NCBI GenBank assembly: GCA_933207985.1
Contig: OW240921.1
Span: 22,114,000-22,177,999, forward strand
DNA from: Pelobates cultripes
Lineage: Eukaryota; Chordata; Amphibia; Anura; Pelobatidae
Direction: 5' to 3'
DNA: 64,000 nt
Positions 62,469 through 64,000 of this stretch are shown piece by piece. Position numbers and translations under genes: made by a program. Under the pieces are notes generated by a model. That model made no database searches, was not told where the DNA came from, and saw nothing but the letters and a program-made list of their open reading frames with translations. The stretch's first letter is position 1. Every line of letters begins with the position of its first letter.

Positions 62469-64000
62469 ATGTCAGCAGGACAAAGCCACCTAATAGACGA
62501 AGAGGTCCGCGCCCTCTTCGAGAAAGGCGCGATACAATACGCACCGGACGGGGGAGGCTTTCTAAGCAACATTTTCTTGGTCAAGAAGAAGACGGGCGAA
62601 TACAGGCCGGTTATCAACCTCCGACAGTTAAACTCATTCGTAATTTACAGACACTTCAAGATGGAAGGAATCCACCTTCTACAAGACCTTCTCGTCAAGA
62701 ACGACTGGTTTACTCGCCTGGACCTCAAAGATGCGTATTTATCCGTCCCAGTGGACGTCCAATGCAGGCAATTCCTCCGTTTCCGATGGAAAGGACGGAT
62801 ATGCCAATTTACCTGCCTGCCATTCGGCCTCAGCTCAGCTCCGTGGTGTTTCACGAAGCTGCTGAGACCAGTGATGGCTCACATCCGAACGAGGGGCATA
62901 CGCTGCCTCGTTTACTTGGACGATTTGCTAATCTTTTGCGAATCCGCATCCAGGCTGCGATCACAGACGAAATTTGTCGTTCACTCGCAAGAATCCCTGG
63001 GTTTCGTAGTGAACAGACAGAAGTCGTCTCTCTCTCCCTCCCAGTCGGTCCAATTCCTGGGGTTCGACATAGATTCGAAGGAATGCGTACTACGCCTTCC
63101 ATCGAAAAAGATAGCTTCAATAAGGAAGGAAATCAGACGGGTCCTGAAGATGGACACAATACCGCTCAGGATGCTCGCCCGAATCGTGGGACTCCTTTCC
63201 TCCTCCATACAAGCGATATTCCCGGGCCCTCTACACTACAGGGCCATGCAACGGCTGAAAGCAGAATATCTGCGCACCGGACACTCCTACGACCACTGGA
63301 TCCCACTCTCGTCGGAAGTGAGGTCGGAACTACGATGGTGGTTACTACATATACAAGCCTGGAACGGCAAAGCGATCTTCGGCCCTTCGCCGGACTTCAT
63401 AGTGGAATCGGACGCCAGCCTGTGGGGATGGGGCGCTCGTTGCACGGACGCCTCCACGGGAGGCCCATGGCAGGAGGAGGAGACCAGCCTACACATCAAC
63501 TGCTTGGAACTGATCGCGGGATCCTTCGCCATCCGCAGCCTGGCCAAAGACAGGTCGAATTGCTGTATCCTGCTCCGCATGGACAATGTCTCAGCGGTAC
63601 AATACATCAACCGCCTGGGCGGAGCGAGGTCAAAGGACCTGACCGAAGCCACGAAAGACATCTACAGTTTCTGCCTACGGAAAAACATCACGCTGCAAGC
63701 AGAATACCTCCCAGGTATCTCCAACCTGACGGCGGATTGGTTCTCACGCCACTGGAGAGACACCAGCGACTGGAAACTCAACAGGGAGATATTTCAGACG
63801 CTACGTCAGCGGTTGGGCCCTCTAACAATAGACTTGTTCGCCTCCAGGACCAACCACCAACTACCAAGGTACTACAGTTGGCTTCCGGATCCGAAGGGCG
63901 AAGCAGCGGATGCATTCCTGCAGGACTGGCCCCCCCTTGGGGCCTATGCTTTCCCTCCGTTCTCACTGATCCCAAGGGTACTGCGATACTCCCGCACTCA
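62469..64000 (+). CDS. DIRS reverse transcriptase-RNase H, incomplete at window end
   Basis: This frame is open for at least 510 codons from the Met at 62469 to the last base, and is also open upstream into the gag ORF (from at least 62300), so translation may start by +1 shifting or at an internal site. RT motifs are GAIQYAPDGGGFLSNIFLVK, YRPVINLRQLN, WFTRLDLKDAYLSVPV (Asp), FTCLPFGLSSAPWCF, the catalytic LVYLDDLLIF, and SVQFLGFDI (thumb). RNase H motifs are FIVESDASLWGWGA (Asp), INCLELIAGSFAI (Glu), LRMDNVSAVQYINRLGG (Asp) and NLTADWFSRHW (Asp). The DIRS-specific LTIDLFASRTNHQLPRYYSW and AYAFPPFSLIPRVL follow. All catalytic residues are present. It was found by reading the frame, because no stop occurs in the window. 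Confidence 0.92.
   Translation, partial: MSAGQSHLIDEEVRALFEKGAIQYAPDGGGFLSNIFLVKKKTGEYRPVINLRQLNSFVIYRHFKMEGIHLLQDLLVKNDWFTRLDLKDAYLSVPVDVQCRQFLRFRWKGRICQFTCLPFGLSSAPWCFTKLLRPVMAHIRTRGIRCLVYLDDLLIFCESASRLRSQTKFVVHSQESLGFVVNRQKSSLSPSQSVQFLGFDIDSKECVLRLPSKKIASIRKEIRRVLKMDTIPLRMLARIVGLLSSSIQAIFPGPLHYRAMQRLKAEYLRTGHSYDHWIPLSSEVRSELRWWLLHIQAWNGKAIFGPSPDFIVESDASLWGWGARCTDASTGGPWQEEETSLHINCLELIAGSFAIRSLAKDRSNCCILLRMDNVSAVQYINRLGGARSKDLTEATKDIYSFCLRKNITLQAEYLPGISNLTADWFSRHWRDTSDWKLNREIFQTLRQRLGPLTIDLFASRTNHQLPRYYSWLPDPKGEAADAFLQDWPPLGAYAFPPFSLIPRVLRYSRT

Larger units (their letters stand above)
59984..64000 (+). mobile_element. DIRS retrotransposon, apparently intact, cut by window end
   Basis: The left ITR (about 59984-60128) contains ACATGACAGGAGGCTTCATA, AACCAATCAGAAAAAAG and CTTCCTCTTTCTTTGCTGCT, a diverged relative of the ITRs at 28082 and 41324. 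It is followed by a 1.1-kb leader, an open gag frame and an overlapping open RT-RNase H frame that has no stop before the window ends. The recombinase, the internal complementary region and the right ITR should follow outside the window. Coding DNA is GC-richer than the surroundings. Confidence 0.9.

Overview
This window is vertebrate chromosomal DNA, most likely from a frog or other anuran with a repeat-rich genome. It has spliced exons with GT/AG borders, AT-rich introns and abundant microsatellites. Its repeats are those typical of amphibians: T2/Kolobok-like MITEs with TTAA ends, Tc1 elements, hAT-like MITEs, an L1/Tx1-type LINE, and DIRS and Ngaro tyrosine-recombinase retrotransposons. 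I saw no bacterial operon, CRISPR array, tRNA or rRNA gene.

The only host gene I can support is the 3' half of a guanylate-binding protein (GBP) gene on the + strand. Six exons between 1699 and 17554 encode about 415 residues, from the end of the GTPase domain through the helical domain to the stop. The GTPase core exons lie before the window. Its introns hold T2-like MITEs, a 2-kb hAT-like element with a long CA-rich tandem array (5587-7614), and an apparently intact 6.46-kb LINE with a 17-bp target duplication (8424-14885).

From 18 kb onward the window is a nest of transposons. A degraded Gypsy element (22653-28081) has lost RT/RNase H and is split in its protease region by a second LTR element. 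That second element has INVERTED terminal repeats (two 870-bp arms, TGT...ACA, 5-bp target duplication GTCAG). The 3' LTR of the Gypsy element seems to be split by a 13-kb minus-strand DIRS-like element (28082-41324). The DIRS-like element has its inverted termini and internal complementary region but no clear ORFs. It contains an LTR retrotransposon (29029-34585) whose 3' LTR is split by a hAT-like element holding a TTAA MITE. It also contains 28-bp and 35-bp tandem arrays and an intact Tc1 transposon (39448-41009).

Further right are a decayed DIRS element (43716-49725) interrupted by a CR1-like LINE tail, a hAT-like MITE (50738-52025), and a decayed minus-strand Ngaro element (about 52690-58660: capsid with CCCH finger, RNase H, tyrosine recombinase, SGNH hydrolase). 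Last is the 5' two-thirds of an apparently intact DIRS element (59984 to the window end) with overlapping gag and RT-RNase H frames.

The observations most worth following are the inverted-LTR element, a CGCG-box/X-box/CGCG-box module carried by two hAT-like elements, arrays of short hairpins in the leaders of two DIRS elements, and the three elements with open coding frames (LINE, Tc1, DIRS).
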